Below are positions 25,827 to 34,855 of a stretch of 46,980 bases of DNA, piece by piece. The stretch lies in NCBI RefSeq assembly GCF_000970675.1, contig NZ_LAJA01000029.1, positions 1 to 46,980 of the forward strand, written 5' to 3'. Source of the stretch: Domibacillus tundrae (GTDB lineage Bacteria; Bacillota; Bacilli; Bacillales; Domibacillaceae). Below the pieces are notes generated by a model. The model saw only the letters and a list, made by a program, of their open reading frames with translations. It had not been told where the DNA came from and made no database searches. The stretch's first letter is position 1, and each line of letters starts with the position of its first letter. The position numbers and the translations under genes are program-made.

Positions 25827-25850
25827 ATGTATGTTTTGAAAAATGTTCAT
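25827..25850. promoter_or_regulatory. possible NsrR operator between the hmp remnant and nsrR
   Basis: Imperfect palindrome beginning ATGTATGTTTTG and ending AAAATGTTCAT, resembling the A/T-rich dyad bound by NsrR (ATGTATTT-like half-sites). Eight of 12 positions per half are symmetric. It overlaps the region just upstream of the nsrR promoter. Tentative. Confidence 0.35.
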
Positions 25851-25852
25851 AA

Positions 25853-25882
25853 TTGCACATCGTTCTTTTCACGTGACATAAT
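25853..25882 (+). promoter_or_regulatory. sigma-A-like promoter of nsrR
   Basis: TTGCAC (25853-25858), 18-nt spacer, CATAAT (25877-25882), about 25 nt before the ATG. Confidence 0.55.
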
Positions 25883-25906
25883 AGGTATATAGGATAGGTG
25901 AGGAAA

Positions 25907-26353
25907 ATGAAATTAACGCTTTATACAGATTATTCCCTTCGGATGCTCGTCTTTCTTGGAGCAAAAGAAGAAGGTGAATTATCAAATATTAGAGAAATTG
26001 CAGATGCATATAATATTTCAAAAAATCATTTAATGAAAGTAACCCACGAACTGGGCAAACTCGGTTATATTGAAACAATTCGAGGACGAAATGGCGGCAT
26101 CCGGCTTGCTAAAAATCCTCTGGATATTAATATTGGCGAGGTCGTCCGGAAAACAGAAGATGACTTCCATCTTGTTGAATGTTTTGTTGATCCCGGGCGT
26201 TGTGTCATTACGCCGATCTGCGGATTGCGGCACGTATTTGCGGAAGCGCTGCAGGCATTTATGTCGGTGCTGGACCGCTATACATTGAATGATTTTTTAG
26301 CCGATAAAGACATGCTTCGTATCTTTTTGGAATCTGACGCTTCTATTACGTAA
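25907..26353 (+). CDS. nsrR: nitric-oxide-sensing Rrf2 repressor NsrR
   Basis: 148-residue Rrf2-family winged-helix regulator with a [4Fe-4S] cluster that reacts with NO. Cluster cysteines are Cys92, Cys99 and Cys105 (E-C-F-V-D-P-G-R-C-V-I-T-P-I-C). Asp8 in M-K-L-T-L-Y-T-D-Y-S is the fourth ligand known in the family. DNA-recognition helix residues I-S-K-N-H-L-M-K-V are present. ATG at 25907 matches the family N-terminus; the in-frame GTG at 25898 lies in the ribosome-binding site AGGTGAGG. Its classical target hmp is truncated next door, so the regulator may now serve only distant targets. Confidence 0.9.
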   Translation: MKLTLYTDYSLRMLVFLGAKEEGELSNIREIADAYNISKNHLMKVTHELGKLGYIETIRGRNGGIRLAKNPLDINIGEVVRKTEDDFHLVECFVDPGRCVITPICGLRHVFAEALQAFMSVLDRYTLNDFLADKDMLRIFLESDASIT

Positions 26354-26368
26354 TGGAGCGTTTTTTTT
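26337..26368 (+). terminator. terminator at the end of nsrR
   Basis: ACGCTTC (26337-26343) and GGAGCGT (26355-26361) form a 7-bp stem (one T-G pair) followed by eight T; the nsrR stop codon lies in the loop. Confidence 0.75.
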
Positions 26369-26407
26369 GATAAACTGACTATACTACTTATATAAAGGAG
26401 AATATCA

Positions 26408-27637
26408 ATGACAAATTTTCAGGAACAATTAGAAAAATATGCGCAGCTGTCGGTTTCAACAGGTGTAAATGTTCAGCCGGGCCAGACCCTCGTCGTTCGT
26501 GCGGCGATTGATTCAGCACAGCTTGTCCGTTTAATCGTTGAAAAAGCATATAAAGCAGGCGCCAAGCACGTATATGTCGACTGGAGCGACGATGCTGTCT
26601 CTAAATTAAAATATACACTTGCACCGGAAGAAGCATTTCATGAATTCCCTGAGTGGAACAAACAAATGATGGAATCACTTGCAGAAGAAGGCGCCGCATT
26701 TATGTCGATCGTTTCATCTGGCCCGGATTTGTTAAAAGGAGTCGACGGAAAACGAATTGCCGCTTATCAAAAAGCAGCTGGTGCCGCGATGAAAAAATAC
26801 CGGGAATACATTCAGTCTGATAAAGTAAGCTGGACGGTTATTGCAGCTCCTTCACAGGACTGGGCAGATAAAGTATTCAGCGAACTTCCTGAAGAGGAGC
26901 GAACCCCAGCTCTTTGGGAAGCGATTTTCAAAGCAGTACGCGCTGATCATGCCGATCCGGTGCAATCATGGAAAGACCACGATGCCCGCCTTTGTGAAAA
27001 AGTAGCCGTATTGAACGAGCAGCATTTTAAAACACTTCATTATACAGCTCCCGGAACGGACTTAACGATCGACTTGCCAGACACACATTTATGGGTCGGT
27101 GCGGGCAGTACAAGTGAACAAGGACACAGCTTTATGGCAAATATGCCGACGGAAGAAGTGTTTACGGTCCCTGTTAAAACAGGTGTTAATGGCTATGTAA
27201 AAGCGACAAAGCCGCTCAGCTATGCAGGCAACATTATCGACGGCTTTACCGTTACATTTGAAAACGGGCGTATCATCGATGTATCTGCTGAAGAAGGGGA
27301 AGATGTGCTGAAGCAGCTTGTCGATACAGATGAAGGCTCTCATTATTTAGGGGAAGTGGCGCTTGTCCCTCATGACTCACCAATTTCAAATGCGGGCATT
27401 TTGTTTTTCAATACACTCTTTGATGAAAATGCATCGAATCATTTAGCCATCGGCAGCGCTTATGCATTTTGCATCGAAGGCGGCAAAGAAATGTCGCAGG
27501 AACAACTTGAGAAAAATGGTTTAAATACAAGCATTACCCACGTTGACTTTATGATCGGTTCCGCTGAGATGAACATTGACGGCATTAAAGCGGATGGTAC
27601 ACGTGAAGCCGTTTTCCGCAACGGCAACTGGGCGTAA
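26408..27637 (+). CDS. ampS: M29-family aminopeptidase AmpS
   Basis: Cytosolic metal-dependent aminopeptidase of the AmpS/AmpT (M29) family, 409 residues. The N-terminal domain begins Y-A-Q-L-S-V-S-T-G-V-N-V-Q-P-G-Q-T-L-V-V-R. The catalytic domain holds metal-binding motifs F-M-A-N-M-P-T-E-E-V-F-T, E-G-S-H-Y-L-G-E-V-A-L-V-P-H, N-T-L-F-D-E-N-A-S-N-H-L-A-I-G and the terminal T-H-V-D-F-M-I-G. All expected Glu, His and Asp ligands are visible. AAAGGAG precedes the ATG. Monocistronic between an nsrR terminator and a long bidirectional terminator. Confidence 0.93.
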   Translation: MTNFQEQLEKYAQLSVSTGVNVQPGQTLVVRAAIDSAQLVRLIVEKAYKAGAKHVYVDWSDDAVSKLKYTLAPEEAFHEFPEWNKQMMESLAEEGAAFMSIVSSGPDLLKGVDGKRIAAYQKAAGAAMKKYREYIQSDKVSWTVIAAPSQDWADKVFSELPEEERTPALWEAIFKAVRADHADPVQSWKDHDARLCEKVAVLNEQHFKTLHYTAPGTDLTIDLPDTHLWVGAGSTSEQGHSFMANMPTEEVFTVPVKTGVNGYVKATKPLSYAGNIIDGFTVTFENGRIIDVSAEEGEDVLKQLVDTDEGSHYLGEVALVPHDSPISNAGILFFNTLFDENASNHLAIGSAYAFCIEGGKEMSQEQLEKNGLNTSITHVDFMIGSAEMNIDGIKADGTREAVFRNGNWA

Positions 27638-27646
27638 TGAAACTAT

Positions 27647-27690
27647 AGAAAAGATCCAGTGCCGCAAATAAGCGGCACTGGATCTTTTCT
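27647..27690. terminator. 19-bp bidirectional terminator
   Basis: AGAAAAGATCCAGTGCCGC (27647-27665) pairs perfectly with 27672-27690 around a 6-nt loop. It lies between the stops of ampS (+) and gltC (-), with a TTTTCT tract on each outward side. Confidence 0.85.
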
Positions 27691-27691
27691 G

Positions 27692-28597
27692 TTATAAACT
27701 AAATTCATTCAAGCGATTATAGTATTTAATGAGAAATTCATAAAATAATTTTTCGGATGGCGGTATTGTTCTCGATTTGGTTATGATGACGCCAACCGTT
27801 CTAGTGACCCGCGGCACACTGACCGGGATACTGACTGTGCCTACCGGCGTCTGGTCAATTAACAGCGTCTCCGGCAGCAGGCTGACACCGAGCCCTGCTT
27901 CTACTAATCCTTTAATTGTATAAATATCTTCGCTCTCAAATGCCACGGCAGGTTCAAAATTCACCTGTTTGCATGCATCAATGACGAGCGCCCGCATATC
28001 ATATCCCGTCCGGAACAAAACAAACTGGTCATCCATCAAGTCGCGCAAGTTAATCGATACTTGCTTGGCAAGCCGGTGGTGAGTAGGAATTAACGCTCTC
28101 ATATGCTCAGAGAAGAAAACGTGCGTATCAATTTCAGCAGTTGCTTCTGGTACAGGCGAGACAAACGCCAGATCAATTTCGCCTTTTTCCACCCGGTCGC
28201 GCAGTTCCCTGTTCGACCCTTGCTTAAAATCAAATCCGACATCCGAATATTGGTTTCGGAAAGCGGAAATGACCCGCGGCAATGTTTTCGTCGCCAGCGA
28301 GTTCGGAAAGCCGAGACGAATTTTTCCAGCTTCTGGATTCAAATAATCTTCAATTACCTGCACCGCTTTATCCATTGCTTCCATTGCAATGACAGCATGA
28401 TCATAAAAAATGCGGCCGGCGTGCGTTAAACGCACACTCCTTCCTTCCCGTAAAAAAAGCTCTACTCCAAGTTCATCCTCGAGCTTTGCAATTTGGCGGC
28501 TGACCGCAGACTGGGCGACATGAAGACGAAATGCAGCTTCCGTGACATGTTCCTGTCGTGCTACTTCCATAAAATATTTCACTTGTCTCATTTCCAT
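27692..28597 (-). CDS. gltC: LysR-type regulator GltC
   Basis: Activator of glutamate synthase genes, 301 residues. It has an N-terminal winged helix (V-A-Q-S-A-V-S-R-Q-I-A-K-L-E-D-E-L-G, about 27-44) and a C-terminal effector domain with A-L-I-P-T-H-H-R-L-A-K and G-L-V-E-A-G-L-G-V-S-L-L-P. It closely resembles B. subtilis GltC, which activates gltAB according to 2-oxoglutarate and glutamate levels. It is divergent from gltA with 131 bp between starts, the classical LysR layout. A GTGTGG-type site lies before the ATG; the ATG two codons later is possible. Confidence 0.9.
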   Translation of the reverse strand: MEMRQVKYFMEVARQEHVTEAAFRLHVAQSAVSRQIAKLEDELGVELFLREGRSVRLTHAGRIFYDHAVIAMEAMDKAVQVIEDYLNPEAGKIRLGFPNSLATKTLPRVISAFRNQYSDVGFDFKQGSNRELRDRVEKGEIDLAFVSPVPEATAEIDTHVFFSEHMRALIPTHHRLAKQVSINLRDLMDDQFVLFRTGYDMRALVIDACKQVNFEPAVAFESEDIYTIKGLVEAGLGVSLLPETLLIDQTPVGTVSIPVSVPRVTRTVGVIITKSRTIPPSEKLFYEFLIKYYNRLNEFSL

Positions 28598-28621
28598 TTA
28601 TATCCACACCCTTCAACTCAT

Positions 28622-28634
28622 ATCATTTCGAGAT
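28622..28634. promoter_or_regulatory. possible GltC operator
   Basis: ATCATTTCGAGAT has ATC/GAT symmetry at its ends and a T-N11-A core, as expected for LysR-type boxes. It lies 22 bp upstream of the gltA -35. A looser copy (ATCATTTATCGTC) overlaps the promoter spacer. Position fits; the sequence match is weak. Confidence 0.4.
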
Positions 28635-28655
28635 GAATAACTGATTAATAATATA

Positions 28656-28684
28656 TTGATTGTATCATTTATCGTCTTTACAAT
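28656..28684 (+). promoter_or_regulatory. sigma-A-like promoter of gltAB
   Basis: TTGATT (28656-28661), 17-nt spacer, TACAAT (28679-28684), 44 bp before the gltA start. Confidence 0.65.
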
Positions 28685-28728
28685 AAATATTAACAGAGAA
28701 AGATGATTTGAACGCGGAGGTGCACAAC

Positions 28729-31700
28729 ATGAATCTATACGGTTACCCGGAAAAACAGGGCTTGTACGACCCACAAAATGAACATGATGCATGCGGTATC
28801 GGTTTTATCGCGAATATTAAAGGACGCCCATCCCACAAAATTGTGCAGGATGGTATTCATATGCTTTGCCGCTTAGAACACCGCGGCGGAAACTTGAACG
28901 GAACAACAGGCGATGGTGCAGGCATCATGTTGCAAATTTGTGATGATTTTTTCCGTAAAGAATGTGAAAGCTTGAACATTACATTACCTGCTCCGTATGA
29001 GTATGCAGTCGGTATGTTCTTCCTTCCTAAAAACGAAAAAGAACGTCAGCAGATTCAAGTGGAAACAGAACTGATTCTTCATGAAGAAGGATTAAAACTT
29101 CTCGGCTGGCGTGACGTTCCGGTCAATCCAGAGGCAGCTGGACCAGAAGCGCTTGTCATCGCTCCATATGTAATGCAATTATTCGTTGAAAAAAGCAAAA
29201 AACATGAAACAGAAAAAGATTTTGAACGCGCACTCTATATAATGAGAAAACGCGTCGAAAATGAAATTGGTCATAATCCGGATGTGAAAGGTACGTTTTA
29301 CATTCCGAGTTTTTCAACACGGACCATCATTTATAAAGGAATGCTGACACCAGAGCAAATCGATCAATATTACATTGACCTTGCAAAAGAAGACTACCAG
29401 TCCGCCTTTTCACTCGTTCACTCTCGTTTCAGTACAAATACATTCCCAAGCTGGGAACGTGCGCATCCATACCGCTACTTGATTCATAACGGTGAAATCA
29501 ATACGAACCGTGGAAACGTCAGCTGGATGCAGGCACGTGAAAAAGCCGGCTATTCAAAATTGTTCGGCAATCAATATGAAGACCTTTTGCCAATCATTGA
29601 TACGAACGGCAGTGACTCGGCGATGCTTGATAACGCGGTTGAGTTTTTAACACTGTCAGGACGCTCACTTCCTCATGCGGCAATGATGCTGATTCCCGAG
29701 CCTTGGGACCGTGATCCGCATATGGGGGATCCGAAAAAAGCTTTTTATGAATACCACAGCTGCCTAATGGAGCCTTGGGACGGACCAACATCGATTTCAT
29801 TTACGGATGGACGCAAAATCGGTACGATTCTTGACCGTAACGGTTTACGCCCAGCCCGCTACTATGTGACGGATGATGACCACATCATTTATTCATCTGA
29901 AGTCGGCACAATCGAAGTCGATGAAAAACGCATCGTGAAAAAAGAAACGGTCAGCGCCGGTGAAATGCTTCTTGTTGATTTGGAAGAAGGACGTATCGTG
30001 TCTGATGAAGAAATCAAGCGGGAAATTACAACAGCTGAGCCTTACCGTGAATGGCTTGACAATAATTTAACACATATTACAGATCTTGAAGAAGCCACTG
30101 ACGCACAAGATGAGTCATTTACCGACGAAGAGATACTGAATCTTCAGAAAACATTCGGCTACACGTATGATGAATTAACAAAACAGATCGCGCCGATGGC
30201 AACGGAAAAAGTAGACCCGATCGGTTCAATGGGGTATGATGCGCCGCTTGCGGTTCTATCTGAACGCCCGCAGCTTTTGTACAATTACTTTAAACAGCTT
30301 TTTGCTCAAGTAACAAATCCGCCGATTGATGCGATCCGTGAAGATAACGTCGTATCTATGATGACGCTTCTTGGCAACGAAGGAAACATTTTAACTCCTT
30401 CTGCAGAAAACAGCCGTCGCATCCGCTTGGAAACGCCGATTCTTAGCGAAAAAGAATGGAACAAAATTGCGTTAAACAAAAAAGAAGCATTCAAAACAGA
30501 AACGCTCTCCCTTTTATTTAACGCAAAAGATAAAACGTCTTTATCGGAAACGATGTCACAACTGATTAAACAAGCGGATGAAGCAATTGAAAATGGCGCG
30601 TCACTCCTCATCTTGTCAGACCGGGGTGTATCAAGCAAAAAAGCAGCTGTGCCTGCCCTCCTTGCAGTGAGCGGTCTTCATCATCACTTAATTAAAACAG
30701 GACGACGCACCAATGTCAGTTTGATTCTTGATACGGCGGAAGCACGTGATGTTCACCAGTTCTGCTGCTTGATTGGTTACGGTGCAGATGCGATTTATCC
30801 GTATCTTGCGCTCGCATCTCTTCGTTCGATGGTGGCAGATGGCAAGATTCAAAACATGTCGACGGAAGAAGCAGAGAAAAACTACAACTATGCGGCAACA
30901 AGCGGCATTGTCAAAGTAATGGCTAAAATGGGTATTTCAACGGTTCAAAGTTACCGTGGCGCGCAAATTTTTGAAGCTGTCGGTGTTGGCCACGACGTCA
31001 TTGAAACATACTTTACCGGTACAACGACAGCACTCAGCGGCATTACACTTGATGTTATTTTAAACGAAACACTTATCCGTCATCACGATGCATTTGGCAA
31101 AGGCGAATTCAGCGATCCGACGCTTGATTCGAGTGGTGAGTTCGCATGGAGACGCACAGGTGAAAAACATGCGTTTAATCCGAAAACCATTCATATGCTT
31201 CAGCATGCATCACGGACGAATGATTATGAGCTATATAAACAATATTCATCGCTAATAAACGAGGAAAACGTTATGTTCCTTCGCGGCTTGCTTGATCTTG
31301 ATTTCTCAGTCCGTCCATCGATTCCGCTTGATGAAGTTGAACCGCTTGAAAACATCTTTAAACGGTTTAAATCCGGGGCGATGTCTTACGGTTCTATTAG
31401 TAAAGAAGCACATGAATCATTAGCAATTGCCCTTAACCGTTTAGGCGGTAAAAGCAACAGCGGTGAAGGCGGCGAAGATCCTGGCCGCTATCGCCAGGAT
31501 GCCAATGGAGACATGCGTTCAAGTTCGATTAAACAGGTGGCATCCGGCCGTTTCGGTGTCACAAGTGAATATTTGAATACAGCAACAGAAATTCAAATTA
31601 AAATGGCACAAGGCGCAAAACCGGGTGAAGGCGGACACTTGCCTGGCAAAAAGGTTTACCCTTGGATTGCGGAAACACGCGGCTCAACGCCAGGTGTTGG

Positions 31701-33321
31701 CTTGATCTCACCTCCTCCTCACCATGATATTTATTCAATCGAGGATTTGGCGCAGCTTATTTATGACTTGAAAAATGCAAACCACAAAGCACGCATTAAC
31801 GTGAAACTCGTGGCGAAAACAGGTGTCGGCACAATTGCAGCCGGTGTAGCAAAAGGTTTGGCAGATGTTATTCTCGTCAGCGGCTACGAAGGCGGTACAG
31901 GTGCTTCTCCGAAAACAAGTATTAAACACGCCGGCATCCCGTGGGAAATCGGCTTGGCTGAAACACACCAGACTCTTCTTATGAATGGCCTGCGCGAAAA
32001 AGTAACGCTTGAAACAGATGGAAAATTAATGAACGGCCGCGACGTTATCATGGCAGCTCTTCTCGGTGCCGAAGAATTCGGTTTTGCGACAGCTCCACTT
32101 GTTGTTCTTGGCTGTATTATGATGCGTGTGTGCCATATGGATACATGCCCGGTTGGTGTTGCCACACAAAACCCGGCTCTTCGCGAAAAATTCATGGGCG
32201 ATCCGGATCATGTTGTCAACTACTTAACGTTTGTGGGGCGTGAAATCCGTGAATTGATGGCTGAGCTTGGTTTCCGCACAATCGACGAAATGATCGGACA
32301 GAAACAAGTGTTAAAGCCGCATGCGCGGAAAGATCAGCATCCGAAAGCAAAATACTTGGACCTGTTTCCTCTTCTATATATGACGCCGCTTAAACCCGGG
32401 CAGAAACAGTACAAAACGAAAGATCAGGACTATAAATTAGAGCGTACGATTGACCGTCGTCTTCTTTTAGACGCCGTTCGCCCGGCGCTTGAAAATAGGG
32501 AAGTTGTTGCAGGTGAGTTTGACATTGTCAATACGGACCGTGCAGCGGGTACAATTACGGGTTCAGCTGTCACGCTTGCATACGGGGCAGAAGGTCTCCC
32601 TGACAATACAGTTCAATTCACGTTTAACGGGTCTGCCGGACAAAGCTTCGGCGCGTTCCTTCCAAAAGGATTGACGTTTACTGTAAACGGCGATGCGAAT
32701 GATTATTTCGGCAAAGGATTGTCAGGCGGACGCCTCGTTGTCCGTCCACATAATGACGCTAATCTTGTACCGCATGAACATGCGATTTGCGGAAACGTAA
32801 ACCTGTATGGCGCAACAAACGGAGAAGCGTTCATTAACGGACGTGCCGGCACACGCTTTGCGGTTCGTAACAGCGGCGCGGATATTGTTGTTGAAGGCAT
32901 TACCGATCATGGCTGTGAGTACATGACAGGCGGACGGGTTGTCATTCTTGGTCCAACCGGCCGGAACTTCGCTGCTGGTATGTCCGGCGGTATCGCGTAC
33001 TTATATGTAACGGAGCGCGATTATACGGAAAGCCGCGTAAACCGTGAAATGGTATTAACAGAATCATTAGACGGTGCACAGGAAGAATCTGAACTAAAAG
33101 CGCTTATTACAAGCCACGTTCAATGGACAGGCAGCCCGCTTGCCGCTTCCATTTTAGAAAACTGGGAAACGGAGAAAAACAACTTTATCCGTGTCATCCC
33201 TCATGAATATAAAGAAATGATGAAATCCATTTCCTACTATGAGCAGCAAGGAATGAAAACGGCTGACGCGAAATATGCCGCATTCACAGAGAAAAAAATG
33301 CCAGTCGTTGAAAACGCATAG
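28729..33321 (+). CDS. gltA: glutamate synthase large subunit (GOGAT alpha)
   Basis: Makes glutamate from glutamine and 2-oxoglutarate; 1530 residues. Counting from ATG 28729, the catalytic Cys22 (D-A-C-G-I-G-F) would become the N-terminus after removal of a 21-residue propeptide. The class II glutaminase domain (22 to about 420) is followed by a central domain (about 440-780). The FMN synthase domain (about 800-1200) has G-E-G-G-E-D-P-G-R-Y and the [3Fe-4S] cysteines C1129-x5-C1135-x4-C1140. The C-terminal beta-helix GXGXG domain is rich in G-R-A-G-T-R and G-G-R-V-V-I-L-G. GGAGGTG lies 6 nt before this ATG; the frame opens earlier but without support. Followed by gltB after 16 bp. Confidence 0.97.
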   Translation: MNLYGYPEKQGLYDPQNEHDACGIGFIANIKGRPSHKIVQDGIHMLCRLEHRGGNLNGTTGDGAGIMLQICDDFFRKECESLNITLPAPYEYAVGMFFLPKNEKERQQIQVETELILHEEGLKLLGWRDVPVNPEAAGPEALVIAPYVMQLFVEKSKKHETEKDFERALYIMRKRVENEIGHNPDVKGTFYIPSFSTRTIIYKGMLTPEQIDQYYIDLAKEDYQSAFSLVHSRFSTNTFPSWERAHPYRYLIHNGEINTNRGNVSWMQAREKAGYSKLFGNQYEDLLPIIDTNGSDSAMLDNAVEFLTLSGRSLPHAAMMLIPEPWDRDPHMGDPKKAFYEYHSCLMEPWDGPTSISFTDGRKIGTILDRNGLRPARYYVTDDDHIIYSSEVGTIEVDEKRIVKKETVSAGEMLLVDLEEGRIVSDEEIKREITTAEPYREWLDNNLTHITDLEEATDAQDESFTDEEILNLQKTFGYTYDELTKQIAPMATEKVDPIGSMGYDAPLAVLSERPQLLYNYFKQLFAQVTNPPIDAIREDNVVSMMTLLGNEGNILTPSAENSRRIRLETPILSEKEWNKIALNKKEAFKTETLSLLFNAKDKTSLSETMSQLIKQADEAIENGASLLILSDRGVSSKKAAVPALLAVSGLHHHLIKTGRRTNVSLILDTAEARDVHQFCCLIGYGADAIYPYLALASLRSMVADGKIQNMSTEEAEKNYNYAATSGIVKVMAKMGISTVQSYRGAQIFEAVGVGHDVIETYFTGTTTALSGITLDVILNETLIRHHDAFGKGEFSDPTLDSSGEFAWRRTGEKHAFNPKTIHMLQHASRTNDYELYKQYSSLINEENVMFLRGLLDLDFSVRPSIPLDEVEPLENIFKRFKSGAMSYGSISKEAHESLAIALNRLGGKSNSGEGGEDPGRYRQDANGDMRSSSIKQVASGRFGVTSEYLNTATEIQIKMAQGAKPGEGGHLPGKKVYPWIAETRGSTPGVGLISPPPHHDIYSIEDLAQLIYDLKNANHKARINVKLVAKTGVGTIAAGVAKGLADVILVSGYEGGTGASPKTSIKHAGIPWEIGLAETHQTLLMNGLREKVTLETDGKLMNGRDVIMAALLGAEEFGFATAPLVVLGCIMMRVCHMDTCPVGVATQNPALREKFMGDPDHVVNYLTFVGREIRELMAELGFRTIDEMIGQKQVLKPHARKDQHPKAKYLDLFPLLYMTPLKPGQKQYKTKDQDYKLERTIDRRLLLDAVRPALENREVVAGEFDIVNTDRAAGTITGSAVTLAYGAEGLPDNTVQFTFNGSAGQSFGAFLPKGLTFTVNGDANDYFGKGLSGGRLVVRPHNDANLVPHEHAICGNVNLYGATNGEAFINGRAGTRFAVRNSGADIVVEGITDHGCEYMTGGRVVILGPTGRNFAAGMSGGIAYLYVTERDYTESRVNREMVLTESLDGAQEESELKALITSHVQWTGSPLAASILENWETEKNNFIRVIPHEYKEMMKSISYYEQQGMKTADAKYAAFTEKKMPVVENA

Positions 33322-33337
33322 AAAGGAGAATGAATTG

Positions 33338-34816
33338 ATGGGGAAAGCTACCGGTTTTATCGAATATGATCGTAAAACAGCGCCAGGACGAAACCCGGCT
33401 AATCGGGTGAAAGACTGGAAAGAATATACCACAAAACTTCCTGAACAGGAATTACAAATTCAAGGGGCCCGCTGCATGGACTGCGGGACTCCCTTCTGCC
33501 ACACTGGCCAGATGATTGGGGGCACTGTATCGGGATGCCCGCTTTACAACTTGATCCCGGAATGGAATGACCTTGTTTACCGCGGTCATTGGAAAGAAGC
33601 ATTGGACCGTTTAATCAAAACAAACAACTTTCCTGAGTTCACGGGCCGTGTCTGCCCGGCTCCTTGTGAAGGTTCATGTACCGTTGCCATCAGCGATCCT
33701 GCTGTTGCCATTAAATCCATTGAAAAAGCGATCATTGACAAAGGTTTTGAAGAAGGCTGGATCGTGCCGAACCCGCCAAAACGCCGCACAGGTAAACGAG
33801 TAGCAATCGTTGGATCAGGTCCTGCAGGTTTAGCTGCCGCAGATCAGCTGAACAAAGCAGGCCACCTCGTAACAGTTTTTGAGCGTGACGACCGGATCGG
33901 TGGCCTGCTTATGTACGGCATCCCTTCAATGAAACTTGAAAAAGAATCCGTCGAACGCCGTGTAAACTTGTTGAAAAATGAAGGCATTGAATTTGTTGTC
34001 AACACAACAATCGGCAAAGACATTACAAAAGAACAGCTGAAAGAAGAATACGATGCAGTGATTTTGTGTGCAGGTGCACAAACACACCGCGACATCGTCA
34101 TTGAAGGACGCGAAGCAGATGGCATTCACTTGGCAATGGACTATTTGACAAAAAGCATTAAAGGCCTCTTAAATGAGTCTGAAGAAGGCGTTATTTCAGC
34201 AGAAGGCAAAAATGTAATCGTCATCGGCGGCGGCGATACAGGCGCTGACTGTGTCGCTACAGCGATTCGCCAAGGTGCCAAAAGCGTTGTGCAGTTTGGT
34301 AAGCATGAAGCACAGCCAATGGCACGCAAGGGAAATAACCCGTGGCCTCAGTATCCGAATGTATTCGAGCTTGATTACGCATACGCGGAAGCAGCAGCTG
34401 TGTTTGGTGAAGACCCACGTGAATATTTGATTTCGACAACGAAATTCGTCGCGGATGAACACGGCAAGTTAAAAGAACTTCATACGGTTCGTATGGAAAA
34501 AACGTACCTTGAAGACGGAAGCTACACGATGGAAGAAATTCCAGGCAGCGAGCAAGTTTGGCCTGTTGAACTTGTGCTTGTCGCGATCGGCTTCAGTGGA
34601 ACAGATATGCCGCTTGCTTCTCACTTCGGTGTAGATACAACAGCACGGAATACCGTTCTTGCGAAATACGGCAAGTACAAGACAAACGAAGAAGGCATTT
34701 TTGCCGCTGGTGATATGCGCCGTGGACAAAGTCTTGTCGTCTGGGCGATCCATGAAGGACGCGAAGCAGCACGTGAAACAGACCACTTCTTGATGGGTGA
34801 AACGAAACTTCCTTAA
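33338..34816 (+). CDS. gltB: glutamate synthase small subunit (GOGAT beta)
   Basis: NADPH-oxidising FAD subunit that feeds electrons to GltA; 492 residues. Its N-terminal double [4Fe-4S] region has C-M-D-C-G-T-P-F-C and R-V-C-P-A-P-C-E-G-S-C. It is followed by G-S-G-P-A-G-L-A-A (FAD loop, about 151-159), G-G-G-D-T-G-A-D-C (NADPH loop, near 300) and the terminal A-A-G-D-M-R-R-G-Q-S-L-V-V-W-A-I-x-E-G-R. AAAGGAG lies 9 nt before ATG 33338. The frame extends upstream into gltA, but those residues are not family-like. Operon gltA-gltB ends at a terminator near 34830. Confidence 0.96.
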   Translation: MGKATGFIEYDRKTAPGRNPANRVKDWKEYTTKLPEQELQIQGARCMDCGTPFCHTGQMIGGTVSGCPLYNLIPEWNDLVYRGHWKEALDRLIKTNNFPEFTGRVCPAPCEGSCTVAISDPAVAIKSIEKAIIDKGFEEGWIVPNPPKRRTGKRVAIVGSGPAGLAAADQLNKAGHLVTVFERDDRIGGLLMYGIPSMKLEKESVERRVNLLKNEGIEFVVNTTIGKDITKEQLKEEYDAVILCAGAQTHRDIVIEGREADGIHLAMDYLTKSIKGLLNESEEGVISAEGKNVIVIGGGDTGADCVATAIRQGAKSVVQFGKHEAQPMARKGNNPWPQYPNVFELDYAYAEAAAVFGEDPREYLISTTKFVADEHGKLKELHTVRMEKTYLEDGSYTMEEIPGSEQVWPVELVLVAIGFSGTDMPLASHFGVDTTARNTVLAKYGKYKTNEEGIFAAGDMRRGQSLVVWAIHEGREAARETDHFLMGETKLP

Positions 34817-34826
34817 CTAGCACAAG

Positions 34827-34855
34827 AGGCTGTCGACGTTGTCGGCAGCCTTTTT
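34827..34855 (+). terminator. terminator of gltAB, fused to repeat copy 2
   Basis: AGGCTGTCGAC (34827-34837) and GTCGGCAGCCT (34841-34851) form an 11-bp stem (one T-G pair) followed by T-rich sequence. The core of this hairpin is also present, less well paired, at the head of repeat copy 1. Confidence 0.85.
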
